Below, one piece after another: positions 16,923-25,592 of a DNA stretch of 64,000 nucleotides. Source of the stretch: Athalassotoga sp964433875 (lineage in GTDB: Bacteria; Thermotogota; Thermotogae; Mesoaciditogales; Mesoaciditogaceae); NCBI GenBank assembly GCA_964433875.1, contig CAYSSO010000006.1, forward strand, positions 1-64,000. Direction: 5' to 3'. Every line of letters begins with the position of its first letter. Within the stretch, counting starts at the first letter, position 1. The translations under genes and the position numbers were made by a program. The notes below the pieces were generated by a model. It had not been told where the DNA came from. It ran no database searches and was given only the letters and a program-made list of their open reading frames with translations.

Positions 16923-17897
16923 CTAAACACTTCCTCGTATTATTTCGATAATCCCCTTGTCTATTCCGGTTGCGGCAACATTCAAAGCATTAAAAATAGC
17001 CTTCGAGTCAGAGGCTCCATGAGCCTTGACGGCAATACCATTGACTCCGAGTAAGAATGCCCCGCCGTACTTTCTGTAATCGAGAGACTCTTTGAATCTG
17101 TCAAAAGTCCCTTTCATCAAAAGAGCGCCTATTTTTTGAAATACATTCGAATTTTTTATAGATCTTTTGAGCATATCTGAGACAAAAAGTCCCACTCCTT
17201 CAGATGTCTTCAAGACTATATTACCACTAAAACCATCTGAAAGGACCACATCCACATCTCCGTAAAAGACGTCTCTTCCCTCAAGATTTCCGCAAAAGGC
17301 CTCTCCGAATTTATCCTTTAGCAATGAATGAGCCTCTTTCAAAAGATCTGGCCCCTTCTCTTCCTCTGCACCAACATTCAATAGGCCAACTTTGGGATTT
17401 TGCTTATTTAAAATGCCCTTCGCGTAGGCCACGCCCATTACTCCGAGTTGGACGTAATGTTGCGGCTTAAGAGAGAGATTTGCACCGGCATCTATCAAAA
17501 CAGTTCCGCCGCCTTTGGACGGCATGACCGTCGCTATGGCCGGCCTTTCTATTCCTTCCATCCTGCCGAGTAAAAAGGTCCCCAGAACAAGCAAAGCACC
17601 GGTATTCCCAGCGCTCACAAACCCATCCGCTTTTCCATCTTTCACAAGCGTTGCGGCAACATTCATCGATGCTTCTTTTCTTTTGAGTATTTCGGTTGGC
17701 TTGGAACTCATTCCGAATCTTTCCGGAGCATTTACCACTTCTATTTTTGAATCTTTTGGAATAAGGGAAGATATTTTTTCCGCGTCTCCAACAAGGGTAA
17801 TCTTGTGCCCTGTTTTTTCAACGAACAAAAGCGCTCCCTTTACTTCTTCATAGGGAGCGTGATCTCCTCCGAATGCATCAAGCGCTATGTGCGCCAA
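16923..17897 (-). CDS. plsX: Phosphate acyltransferase PlsX
   Basis: PlsX makes acyl-phosphate from acyl-ACP for phospholipid synthesis; its partner PlsY is at 51842. The 324-residue protein has the family motifs ALDAFGGDHAP, SAGNTGALL and LIDAGAN. The start chosen is TTG at 17897 (M-A-H-I-A-L-D), with AAGGAG eight bases upstream; a GTG three codons earlier overlaps that Shine-Dalgarno. Order yceD-rpmF-plsX is widely conserved. The fab genes that often follow are replaced here by glmS. Confidence 0.95.
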   Translation of the reverse strand: MAHIALDAFGGDHAPYEEVKGALLFVEKTGHKITLVGDAEKISSLIPKDSKIEVVNAPERFGMSSKPTEILKRKEASMNVAATLVKDGKADGFVSAGNTGALLVLGTFLLGRMEGIERPAIATVMPSKGGGTVLIDAGANLSLKPQHYVQLGVMGVAYAKGILNKQNPKVGLLNVGAEEEKGPDLLKEAHSLLKDKFGEAFCGNLEGRDVFYGDVDVVLSDGFSGNIVLKTSEGVGLFVSDMLKRSIKNSNVFQKIGALLMKGTFDRFKESLDYRKYGGAFLLGVNGIAVKAHGASDSKAIFNALNVAATGIDKGIIEIIRGSV

Positions 17898-17902
17898 CGA
17901 TG

Positions 17903-18085
17903 TCACTCCTTAACTTCAAGAATCTGTTTTCCGTTATAATATCCACATTTCATGCAGACGTGATGTGGAAGCATAGGTTCTCCACAATGCGGACATTTTG
18001 TGACAGTCACATGCTTTTCACGGTAATAGACAGATCTTCTTCTGTTTGTTCTTGTCAGAGAAGGCTTTTTCTTTGGAACGGCCAT
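17903..18085 (-). CDS. rpmF: 50S ribosomal protein bL32
   Basis: The 60-residue ribosomal protein has the N-terminal AVPKKKPS motif and a zinc ribbon with Cys31, Cys34, Cys44 and Cys47 (CPHC and CMKC), so this is the zinc-binding C+ form. ATG 18085 lies behind AAAGGAG. It is flanked by yceD and plsX, the standard arrangement. Confidence 0.97.
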   Translation of the reverse strand: MAVPKKKPSLTRTNRRRSVYYREKHVTVTKCPHCGEPMLPHHVCMKCGYYNGKQILEVKE

Positions 18086-18087
18086 TT

Positions 18088-18630
18088 TTATTCTCCTTTC
18101 GATTCAAAAGATATCTTTTTCAAAGCGTAGAATGGAGAGTCAACCCTTTCATCTCCATATTCGCAAACGTGATCTGGATGATCGTTCAAATTGATCCCGC
18201 AATGCGGACATAGGCCTTTACAATCTGCTTTGCAAAGTATCTTCATGGGTATTTCAAGCAGTATCGATTCAACCACCCTGTCTGTAAGATCCAAGAACTC
18301 CATCGTAGGGTTATAATAAAACACGCCAACTTCATCCATAACTTCTTCAATTTCTTTGACCTTTGCGTTTTCGACGTAAACTGCTTCTACTTTCCCATTT
18401 ATATCAACTTTAACCGGTTCAAGGCACCTGTCGCACGGATGAATTATTTGAGTTTTAACCTCTCCGCTCACGTAGATCCTTTTAGAAGAAAATTCAATCT
18501 CCAAATCGATCTTCACCGGCTGAGAGTAAGGATAAGTTTCCCCTTCCAAATCAAGGTCCGTCCATAGCTCTGTTTCGTTAATCTTTACCTTTTGTTCGTG
18601 CTTTAAAGTTTCAAGTTTTATTTTCAACAT
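18088..18630 (-). CDS. YceD/DUF177 family protein
   Basis: YceD-family proteins accompany rpmF and have been linked to 23S rRNA accumulation. The 180-residue protein has the family core HPCDRCLEPV and a C-terminal CKGLCPHCGINL with two CxxC pairs plus further cysteines that could bind zinc. ATG at 18630 has AAGGTG six bases upstream. That Shine-Dalgarno begins directly after the encoded CCA of tRNA-Arg, so mRNA and tRNA appear to be made as one transcript. Confidence 0.9.
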   Translation of the reverse strand: MLKIKLETLKHEQKVKINETELWTDLDLEGETYPYSQPVKIDLEIEFSSKRIYVSGEVKTQIIHPCDRCLEPVKVDINGKVEAVYVENAKVKEIEEVMDEVGVFYYNPTMEFLDLTDRVVESILLEIPMKILCKADCKGLCPHCGINLNDHPDHVCEYGDERVDSPFYALKKISFESKGE

Positions 18631-18641
18631 ATCATTCACCT

Positions 18642-18718
18642 TGGCGTGCCCGGGGAGATTTGAACTCCCGATCTATAGATCCGCAGTCTATCGCTCTATC
18701 CAGCTGAGCTACGGGCAC
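18642..18718 (-). tRNA. tRNA-Arg (anticodon GCG)
   Basis: Cloverleaf read on the minus strand: acceptor GTGCCCG/CGGGCAC, D arm GCTC/GAGC, anticodon stem ATAGA/TCTAT with loop CTGCGGA (anticodon GCG, reading CGC/CGU), and T arm GGGAG TTCAAAT CTCCC. The CCA end is encoded. Most bacteria read CGY with an ACG anticodon edited to inosine; G34 here is noteworthy. It lies 3 bases after tRNA-Ser and 11 bases before yceD. Confidence 0.95.
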
Positions 18719-18721
18719 AAC

Positions 18722-18810
18722 TGGCGGAGAGAGTGGGATTTGAACCCACGGTGGGAAAATCCCACGCTTGCTTAGCAGGCAAGTGCCTTCGACCGCTCGG
18801 CCATCTCTCC
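18722..18810 (-). tRNA. tRNA-Ser (anticodon GCT)
   Basis: Class II tRNA on the minus strand with acceptor GGAGAGA/TCTCTCC, anticodon stem CTTGC/GCAAG with loop CTGCTAA (anticodon GCT, reading AGC/AGU), a long variable arm (GTGGGA TTTT CCCAC), T arm GTGGG TTCAAAT CCCAC, and encoded CCA. Confidence 0.97.
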
Positions 18811-18822
18811 AATTACTTTAGA

Positions 18823-18851
18823 AGTATATCACAAAAAATTCAATTGCTCAA
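18823..18851 (-). promoter_or_regulatory. Promoter of tRNA-Ser/tRNA-Arg/yceD operon
   Basis: On the minus strand TTGAGC (18846-18851), a 17-base spacer and TATACT (18823-18828) lie 12 bases upstream of tRNA-Ser. It likely serves the tRNAs and the yceD-rpmF-plsX-glmS-rsfS-leuS-rex genes downstream, with no terminator seen between them. Confidence 0.75.
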
Positions 18852-18870
18852 GGGGTCGAATTGTATTGTC

Positions 18871-19929
18871 TTATCTTCTTTCCATCTTCATCATCACTGT
18901 ACCGCCGATCGATATCATTGAAAGACCTATTGCAGTGAAGACTGACGCGATAATCACGAAATCATTAGTGTGCATCGCCTCTATTCCAAGTGTATATCTT
19001 AGACCCTGTGCGAAATAGGAAATCGGCAAGATGCGGGATACAATTCTCATGTAATCAGGCATTATCGAGTAAGGGAAGAAAACATCTGAAAAAAGCATCA
19101 TCGTAACAGAAAGAATCGTCGTTATGTTGAGGATAGTCCATAGATCTCTCGAAATCATCGAAATCAAAAGGCCTATTCCAAGTGAAAGAAAGATGCCGCT
19201 TGAAACGAAGATCAAAAAGATTGGCCAGTTCACATTGTAAGAGGTAGAAAAAAACCATTCCGATAGCAATATGGTCAGCACAGAGGCCAAAACAGAGACA
19301 ATAAACCTTACAAAGGCAAGAGAAAGGAAAAAAGCACCTCCATTTACCGGGGTAACGGAAAGTCTTTTTAAAACTCCGTTTTGCCTGTAGTTTCCAGCGA
19401 TTATTGCCATTCCAAACATTCCGGCTATCGTTATGGAAATCGCTATAACTCCTGGAACTATAAATCCTATGACGGTCAAACTGCCCTTTTCGACCGATAT
19501 GGGCTTTAACTGTATATAATTTTTGATGCTCGAAAGTCCATTCACAACGCTTCCGGCAATTACATCTTGGAGAATCCTAAGATAATTGTTGTACTGGCCA
19601 AAGGATTGGTTGTATATAAACGTGAGAGAATTTTGATCAAGAATTGCTCCCATTTGCACATTTCCAGAGAGCAACAAACGATTTAGAGCCTCCTCGTTAT
19701 CGACAAAATAAAAATCCACCCCGCTTCCAGAGGCTGCCTTCGTTATCATTTTCTCAATTTCGGACGAGGCGGTATATGCGCCTACTTTGACGTTGACTGC
19801 CGTTTTGCTGCCGGAGAGTCCCTCTATAACGAAGCCAAGTATGAACATCAAAACTATTGGAAGCAAAAAGAACATAACTAAAGCCTGCCTGTCGCGTAAA
19901 AGCATGGCAAAAGACTTGTATATCATCAT
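18871..19929 (-). CDS. ABC-2 type export permease
   Basis: The 352-residue membrane protein has the type-2 ABC exporter permease layout: an N-terminal membrane segment (about residues 18-37), a large extracytoplasmic domain (about 40-150), then five further membrane segments, with QNGVLKRLSVTPVNGGAFF as the coupling-type helix region. Substrate classes include drugs, lipids and polysaccharides. No ABC ATPase gene is adjacent; the neighbouring gene encodes an NYN-domain protein. ATG 19929 has GGAAGG upstream. The fold family is clear, the function unknown. Confidence 0.85.
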   Translation of the reverse strand: MMIYKSFAMLLRDRQALVMFFLLPIVLMFILGFVIEGLSGSKTAVNVKVGAYTASSEIEKMITKAASGSGVDFYFVDNEEALNRLLLSGNVQMGAILDQNSLTFIYNQSFGQYNNYLRILQDVIAGSVVNGLSSIKNYIQLKPISVEKGSLTVIGFIVPGVIAISITIAGMFGMAIIAGNYRQNGVLKRLSVTPVNGGAFFLSLAFVRFIVSVLASVLTILLSEWFFSTSYNVNWPIFLIFVSSGIFLSLGIGLLISMISRDLWTILNITTILSVTMMLFSDVFFPYSIMPDYMRIVSRILPISYFAQGLRYTLGIEAMHTNDFVIIASVFTAIGLSMISIGGTVMMKMERR

Positions 19930-19930
19930 A

Positions 19931-20863
19931 TCAGTCCTTCCATACCCTTTTTCCGTCGAATCTCAGGAAGGTGGCGCTGAATTTTGGATAATCATGATAT
20001 CTGTCATTCGAAAGTATCCACGAATTCGTACTTTTGGCTATCTCTATTATCAATTCATCGGCTGGAGAATGAAATTTGACATCTGGATGCTTTTGAAATT
20101 TTTCTTCGAAAATTCTCTTTTGAGAGCCTCTAAGGTTGTATTCGAAATTCTCATCAAAGATTATTTTAAAGGGCCAAGGTGTTTCACGCATCCTTCCGAT
20201 AAGGCGAAAGGAAAGAAAAATGTTGTTTAAATCCGGATAAGGACTTTCAACCATCGAAACATTGCTTCCATCAACGATAAGCAATGCTCTGGCATTTCTT
20301 GTAAGTGCTCCTCTTACGTAAGGATCTCTTATAGAGTCTGCAACCAGTTTTTTGTCAGATGGAAGAAGGGGATTGTATATTTCCTGAAAAGTGTTAAATG
20401 TCGCCGTGTCAAGGGATAGAAAATCGAGATTTTGAATCATTTTAATAAGTTCTTCTATTACACCGTTGTCGCTGTTGTAATTTTGCTTTAATGCAAATAC
20501 AAAGTAGAGATCGAGAAAATCATCGAAATAGGCCGAATTGTCCTTTAAAAACTTCTTCCATCCTCTCATAAACGTTGAATAGTCTTTTGTGCTTATCCCT
20601 TCGATTTCTGCAAGTTTAATCGTTATTTCATCCATTGGAAGGTAATTTTTTGGATCCATAATCATGGTCACTATACCGTTTGAAGAATCATTCGCCTCTG
20701 AAAGAACTAACTTTGGATCTATCATTTTAAGCGCTTCTGAAATTTTTTTCTTTGTCCATCCGTCTTTTCCATATCTTCTTATAACGTTTGCAAGATGTAA
20801 GGCATCTTCTCCATCTTCAAGAAAAATCTTTTCTTTGTAAAGATCAATAAGTCTTTTCTTCAT
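19931..20863 (-). CDS. NYN/PIN-like (Zc3h12a-type) ribonuclease candidate
   Basis: The C-terminal 125 residues of this 310-residue protein resemble the Zc3h12a/Regnase-type NYN nuclease fold: LLIVDGSNVSM (Asp198), KIIFDENFEY (Asp237), SPADELIIEIA (Asp269) and WILSNDRYHDYP (Asp287) give four acidic positions of a PIN-type metal site. The N-terminal 190 residues are helical, charged and not recognised; they may bind RNA or a partner. The gene overlaps ftsY by 4 bases (ATGA) and is followed one base later by the ABC-2 permease gene. Nuclease activity is an inference from the motif pattern. Confidence 0.65.
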   Translation of the reverse strand: MKKRLIDLYKEKIFLEDGEDALHLANVIRRYGKDGWTKKKISEALKMIDPKLVLSEANDSSNGIVTMIMDPKNYLPMDEITIKLAEIEGISTKDYSTFMRGWKKFLKDNSAYFDDFLDLYFVFALKQNYNSDNGVIEELIKMIQNLDFLSLDTATFNTFQEIYNPLLPSDKKLVADSIRDPYVRGALTRNARALLIVDGSNVSMVESPYPDLNNIFLSFRLIGRMRETPWPFKIIFDENFEYNLRGSQKRIFEEKFQKHPDVKFHSPADELIIEIAKSTNSWILSNDRYHDYPKFSATFLRFDGKRVWKD

Positions 20864-21744
20864 TCTAAAAGTTCATCGATAAATTCGCTTGCCTTGAAAT
20901 CCTTTAGATCTTCTAAACCTTCTCCTATTCCTATGAGTTTCACAGGTATGTTAAGTTCCCTTTTTATAGAAAAGATCATTCCGCCCTTTGCCGTTCCGTC
21001 GAATTTTGTCAGCACAATACCGGTAACTCCCGTGCTCTGTCCAAATATCTTCGCCTGCTGGATTGCATTTTGGCCTATCGTTGAGTCCAAAACAAGAAGC
21101 ACCTCTTGAGGCTGATCTGGTTTTAACTTCTTTATTATCTTATGAATTTTTTCAAGTTCTCTCATCAAATTATCCTTTGTATGAAGCCTTCCCGCCGTGT
21201 CTATCAAAGCAACATCCAATTTTTCAGAGATGGCATGCGTAACCGTGTCATAAACAACGGCTCCGGCCTCCGCTCCCCATTGATGTGATATGACCGGAAC
21301 CCCTACCTTTTTCCCCCATTCCTTTAATTGGTCTATCGCGGCCGCTCTGAAGGTATCTCCGGCTCCGAGGACAACACGTTTTCCGGCTTTTTTGAATCTG
21401 AATGCGAGTTTTCCGGCCGTTGTTGTCTTTCCAGATCCATTAACTCCAACAAGCGTGTAAATAGTCGGCCCTTCATTTGCGAATGTTATAGACTCATCGG
21501 GACCTAAAAGTTCTAAAAGTATCTTCCTTAGAGCCTCTAACGCATCTTTCTCTTTTGATTCTTTTATCTTTTCAATGATGTAATCAGATGTGGAGACACC
21601 AACATCTGAAAGCAAAAGCAGTTCCCTTATCTCTTCTATCTTTTCTTTGTCTAAATTTCCACCCTTTAGAATGGATAAGGCCTTTCCAAAAAATCCATTC
21701 TTTGTCTTTTCAAGACCCTTTTTGAATATATCAAATATTCCCAA
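20860..21744 (-). CDS. ftsY: Signal recognition particle receptor FtsY
   Basis: FtsY is the SRP receptor GTPase that delivers ribosome-nascent chain complexes to SecYEG. The 294-residue protein has an NG domain only: N domain (about 1-85), GVNGSGKTTTAGKLA, GAGDTFRAAA, IDTAGR, TKFDGTAKGG. There is no acidic A domain, as in several other lineages. The start chosen is TTG at 21744 (M-G-I-F-D), with GGTGATC just upstream; a GTG at 21753 is the alternative. It overlaps the proS stop by 14 bases. Confidence 0.95.
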   Translation of the reverse strand: MGIFDIFKKGLEKTKNGFFGKALSILKGGNLDKEKIEEIRELLLLSDVGVSTSDYIIEKIKESKEKDALEALRKILLELLGPDESITFANEGPTIYTLVGVNGSGKTTTAGKLAFRFKKAGKRVVLGAGDTFRAAAIDQLKEWGKKVGVPVISHQWGAEAGAVVYDTVTHAISEKLDVALIDTAGRLHTKDNLMRELEKIHKIIKKLKPDQPQEVLLVLDSTIGQNAIQQAKIFGQSTGVTGIVLTKFDGTAKGGMIFSIKRELNIPVKLIGIGEGLEDLKDFKASEFIDELLE

Positions 21745-23464
21745 CTTGATCACCGGGCTTGTAAAGATCGAGTAGTTCTTTAACTTTTCCGATAAGGTAA
21801 TCCTTATTATCGATCTTGACTTTTAATGGCTTATCTGAATTTCTTAATTTGAGTTCAACCTCTCCATTCTCGAGAGATTTACCGCATGTTATTCTCAAAG
21901 GTATTCCTATCAGATCGGCATCCTTGAACTTAAATCCCGCCGATACCTCCCTGTCATCGAGAATCACATCTATGCCATTTCTTTCGAGAAGATCATGCAG
22001 TTCATACCCGATCTTCATTTGTTCTCCTGCAATGTTGACGACGGTTATAACGGCTTCAAAAGGCGCTATCGATCTTGGCCATATTATTCCTCGATCGTCA
22101 TGAAATTGTTCGACAACGGCGGCCATAGTCCTGCTTACTCCCCATCCGTAACAGCCCATAATGTAGTACTTCTCATTTCCGTCAGAATCGACATAGGTGG
22201 CAGAGAGTTTTTCCGAATACTTTGTGCCAAGTTTGAAGACTTGACCCACCTCTATGCCCTTTTTCATCTTCAAAGGATGACCGCACTTTGGACATCTGTC
22301 CCCCTCAACGACTGTTCGTATGTCGGCAAATTCGCTTATTTTGAAATCTCTTTCGTGATTTACATTTACGTAGTGATATTCATTCTTAAGACCGCCGACG
22401 ATGTAATTAACAAGAGGCTTTACAGATCTGTCTGCTATTATTCTCACATTCACACCGATTGGTCCTATATATCCAATCTGAGTAGAGAATTTTTGATAGA
22501 CTTCTTCTCCGGTTGCAAGTCTTAAGGTTTGATCTCCAAGGTAGGATTTTAGTTTTGCAACATTTATTTCAAGATCTCCTCTTATCATTGCCATGATATA
22601 TCCACTTCGGCCGACAAAGATCATAGACTTAACAATGTGTTTTTTATCTACATTTAAAAATTTCGAAAGTTCCTCGACAGTTCTGACATTAGGTGTCTCG
22701 ACGAGTTTAAGTGGTTTTTTATCCTCTTCAATTTTGAATTCATCATCTGAGCATTCTGCTCTTTCCTGAGTGGCGGCATAACCGCAACTATCGCAAACGA
22801 GTATATCTGATTCACCACTTTCGGCAAAGGCTGTGAATTCGTGAGAATTGCTTCCACCTATTGCCCCGGTATCAGCCTCAACGGCAACGTACTTTAAATC
22901 CATCCTTTCACATATCTTGGAATAGGCATCATACATATCTTTATAAGTTTTGTCAAGCGATTCATAACTTGTGTGAAAACTGTAGGCATCTTTCATTATA
23001 AACTCTCTTCCACGCAGAAGACCAAAACGTGGCCTTATCTCGTCTCTGTATTTCGTATTTATCTGGTAAAAATTAACTGGCAGTTGCTTGTAAGATCTTA
23101 ATTCGTCCTTAACGAGGGTCGTTATCATTTCTTCATGAGTTGGGCCAAGCGTGAACTCTCTGTCATTCCTGTCTTTTAATTTCATCATCTCGGGACCGTA
23201 ATCTTCCCATCTACCCGTTATTTTCCATATCTCGGCAGGCTGCATTATGGGCATCAAAAGTTCCTGTGCTCCCGTTTTATTCATCTCTTCCCTTACTATC
23301 TGCGTTATCTTTTGAAGGACCTTTGTACCGAGAGGAAGGTAGGAAAAAATCCCGGAGGCAGATTTTCTTATGAATCCACCTCTTACGAGTAATTCAGCGC
23401 TTTTGATGTCAGCATCAGACGGCACTTCTTTCAAAGTTGGAGCATAGAGTTTAGACCAGTACAT
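21731..23464 (-). CDS. proS: Proline--tRNA ligase (bacterial type)
   Basis: Class II synthetase charging tRNA-Pro. The 577-residue protein has the bacterial arrangement: class II motifs 1 and 2 in the N-terminal half (RPRFGLLRGREFIMKDAYSFH), an inserted editing (INS) domain of about 180 residues with FVGRSGYIMAMIRGD, motif 3 (GCYGWGVSR), and an anticodon-binding C-terminus. ATG 23464 lies behind GGAGGAA. Confidence 0.97.
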   Translation of the reverse strand: MYWSKLYAPTLKEVPSDADIKSAELLVRGGFIRKSASGIFSYLPLGTKVLQKITQIVREEMNKTGAQELLMPIMQPAEIWKITGRWEDYGPEMMKLKDRNDREFTLGPTHEEMITTLVKDELRSYKQLPVNFYQINTKYRDEIRPRFGLLRGREFIMKDAYSFHTSYESLDKTYKDMYDAYSKICERMDLKYVAVEADTGAIGGSNSHEFTAFAESGESDILVCDSCGYAATQERAECSDDEFKIEEDKKPLKLVETPNVRTVEELSKFLNVDKKHIVKSMIFVGRSGYIMAMIRGDLEINVAKLKSYLGDQTLRLATGEEVYQKFSTQIGYIGPIGVNVRIIADRSVKPLVNYIVGGLKNEYHYVNVNHERDFKISEFADIRTVVEGDRCPKCGHPLKMKKGIEVGQVFKLGTKYSEKLSATYVDSDGNEKYYIMGCYGWGVSRTMAAVVEQFHDDRGIIWPRSIAPFEAVITVVNIAGEQMKIGYELHDLLERNGIDVILDDREVSAGFKFKDADLIGIPLRITCGKSLENGEVELKLRNSDKPLKVKIDNKDYLIGKVKELLDLYKPGDQVGNI

Positions 23465-23472
23465 ATTTCCTC

Positions 23473-24480
23473 CTATATTTTACTGACGATTTTATCTATA
23501 ATTTCAAAATATCCTTTTTTATCATTTTGGGCAAGAGTCCCTTCGTCTGCACTTTTCTCGATCTCTATGTCAAAAGGAATTTCTCCAAGTCCGGGCAATC
23601 CGAGGATCCTTTCGAGATCGTCAATTCCAATCCTTCCGAAAGGATAAAGTTTGTTGTGGCAGTTGTCGCAGACAAAATAAGCCATATTTTCGACAAAGCC
23701 TGAAATTTTTATGCCGACCTGGTTGAAAAAGTCAACTGTCCTCACGGCATCCGCTACGGAAAGTTCGCCCGGCGTCGTGACTATAACGGCTCCGTCAAGA
23801 TCTAAATTTTGCTTTACGGTAAGCGCAGCATCTCCGGTGCCTGGAGGAAGATCGATTATGAAGTAATCAAGTTCGGGCCAGTCCGTCATCTCCATCATTT
23901 CAACAATGGCTTTTGTGACCATTGCACCTTTCCATATAACTGGCGTTTCCTGATCTACAACGTATCCGAGAGACATGGAATAGATTCCATCTTTAAAGAC
24001 TGGAATTAACTTTTTTTTATTCTCTCCAACAGTTGCCCTTTCATTGATCGTTCCAAGCATTCTCGGCACATTTGGCCCATGTATATCGGCATCTAAAATG
24101 CCAACTTTGTACCCCTTTCTTTTCAAAGATATGGCCATAGAAACGGCTACTGTGGTCTTTCCAACCCCTCCCTTTGCGCTTAAGACGGCTATGCGTTTTT
24201 TTGCGCTCTGGACGAAATGTTTTTGCTCGACAGTAGTCGAGGCCGGTTGATCTTGAACCGTTGTCAGAATTAGCCTTATTCCCGATCCTCTAAAGGCCGA
24301 TTTTATGTCTTCGAGGATGCGATTTCTGACATCTTCATTTTTTGTCGCAAGATTAAGAAGGATCTTGACTTCCTCTCCATTTATTTCGATTGACTTAACT
24401 ATCTTAAAATCGACTATACTCCTGGCGTAGCTGGGATATCTTACCTTTGAAAGGATCGATCTTATCTCCTCTTCTGTCAT
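23473..24480 (-). CDS. mrp: Mrp/NBP35-family iron-sulfur carrier ATPase
   Basis: ApbC/Mrp proteins bind and pass on iron-sulfur clusters. The 335-residue product has an N-terminal MIP18/DUF59-like region (1-85), the deviant Walker A AKGGVGKTT, DADIHGPNVPRMLG, DLPPGTGD, and a C-terminal CDNC pair for the bridging cluster. ATG 24480 overlaps the tgt stop by one base (TGATG). The gene is in a run with proS downstream. Confidence 0.93.
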   Translation of the reverse strand: MTEEEIRSILSKVRYPSYARSIVDFKIVKSIEINGEEVKILLNLATKNEDVRNRILEDIKSAFRGSGIRLILTTVQDQPASTTVEQKHFVQSAKKRIAVLSAKGGVGKTTVAVSMAISLKRKGYKVGILDADIHGPNVPRMLGTINERATVGENKKKLIPVFKDGIYSMSLGYVVDQETPVIWKGAMVTKAIVEMMEMTDWPELDYFIIDLPPGTGDAALTVKQNLDLDGAVIVTTPGELSVADAVRTVDFFNQVGIKISGFVENMAYFVCDNCHNKLYPFGRIGIDDLERILGLPGLGEIPFDIEIEKSADEGTLAQNDKKGYFEIIDKIVSKI

Positions 24481-25592
24481 CAAACTCGCCTCTTTTGATA
24501 TTTCATTTTTGAAAGCACTTCTTCTTTGAATTCTTTAAACTCTCCATTTATTATAGCAGTCTTCGATCTTTTCATCAAATCGATTAGAAAATAGATGTTG
24601 TGGTAAGTCGCTAAGATCATTCCCGTCGATTCATTTCTTTTTATAAGATGGTGAATATATCCACGCGAATAATTATGGCATACTTCACAATCACACGATG
24701 GATCAAGGGGACCTTTGTCTCTTTCGTATATTGAGGCACGAATATTTATTCGCCCTTCTGAGGTGAGTATTCCGCCATGTCTTGCCATCCTTGTCGGTAG
24801 AACGCAATCCATCATATCCACTCCACGTTCGACGGCTTCAAGCATCAAGAGAGGATCTCCAACTCCCATCAGATACCTTGGCTTATCTTCCGGCATAAGA
24901 GGCAGGACAACGTCTAACATTCTGATCGTTGTATCGATATCCTCTCCCACACTCAACCCTCCAATTCCAAAGCCATCGAAGGGCAGAGACGTTATTTCGA
25001 TCGTACTCTCCTTTCTGGTTTCTTCAAAAAAACCCCCTTGGGTTATTCCGAAAAGCGCTTGATCCTTTCTTTGATGAGCGAGAATAGCCCTTTGCGCCCA
25101 TTTAAAGGTTCTCTTCATCGACTTTTTCGTCGATTCGAGGTCATACGTTGGTGCAAGGCATTCATCGAGTACCATTGCTATATCCGAATCTATGGTCTCT
25201 TGAATCTCAACAACCTTTTCCGGCGTGAACCTGTGAATCGTTCCGTCAAAAGGAGATTTAAAGTCGGCTCCGTTATCATCGATCTTTATATTTTTCGAAA
25301 GGCTGAAGATCTGAAAGCCACCGCTGTCCGTAAGAACCGGTATATCCCATGAGGCAAAATTGTGTATCCCTCCGAATTCGCGAAGTATTTCGAGACCGGG
25401 TTTGAGATAAAGGTGAAAGGCATTCGCGAGGACTATGGTGGCGCCAGCCTTTTTTACACATTCGCGTGTGCACATTTTAACGGCGCCGTTGGTTCCAACA
25501 GGCATGAAGACGGGAGTCTCTACCGTGCCTCTTTCTAATATTAATTTTCCGGATCTTGCAGTTCCATCTCTTGCGGTGGTTTCGAATCGCAA
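24480..25592 (-). CDS. tgt: Queuine tRNA-ribosyltransferase
   Basis: Tgt exchanges guanine for preQ1 at position 34 of GUN tRNAs. The 370-residue protein shows GTVETPVFMPVGT, the catalytic TDSGGFQIFSL, GGLSVGE, DCVLPTR, and a C-terminal zinc site (CDCEVC with a later ATYHN histidine). The start is TTG (25592) with GGGTGA upstream; it matches the usual N-terminus MRFE. It overlaps ricT by 52 bases. Confidence 0.96.
   Translation of the reverse strand: MRFETTARDGTARSGKLILERGTVETPVFMPVGTNGAVKMCTRECVKKAGATIVLANAFHLYLKPGLEILREFGGIHNFASWDIPVLTDSGGFQIFSLSKNIKIDDNGADFKSPFDGTIHRFTPEKVVEIQETIDSDIAMVLDECLAPTYDLESTKKSMKRTFKWAQRAILAHQRKDQALFGITQGGFFEETRKESTIEITSLPFDGFGIGGLSVGEDIDTTIRMLDVVLPLMPEDKPRYLMGVGDPLLMLEAVERGVDMMDCVLPTRMARHGGILTSEGRINIRASIYERDKGPLDPSCDCEVCHNYSRGYIHHLIKRNESTGMILATYHNIYFLIDLMKRSKTAIINGEFKEFKEEVLSKMKYQKRRV

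Noticed and set aside
16922..16960. glmS ribozyme upstream of glmS
   Set aside because: plsX ends one base before glmS, leaving no room for a leader.
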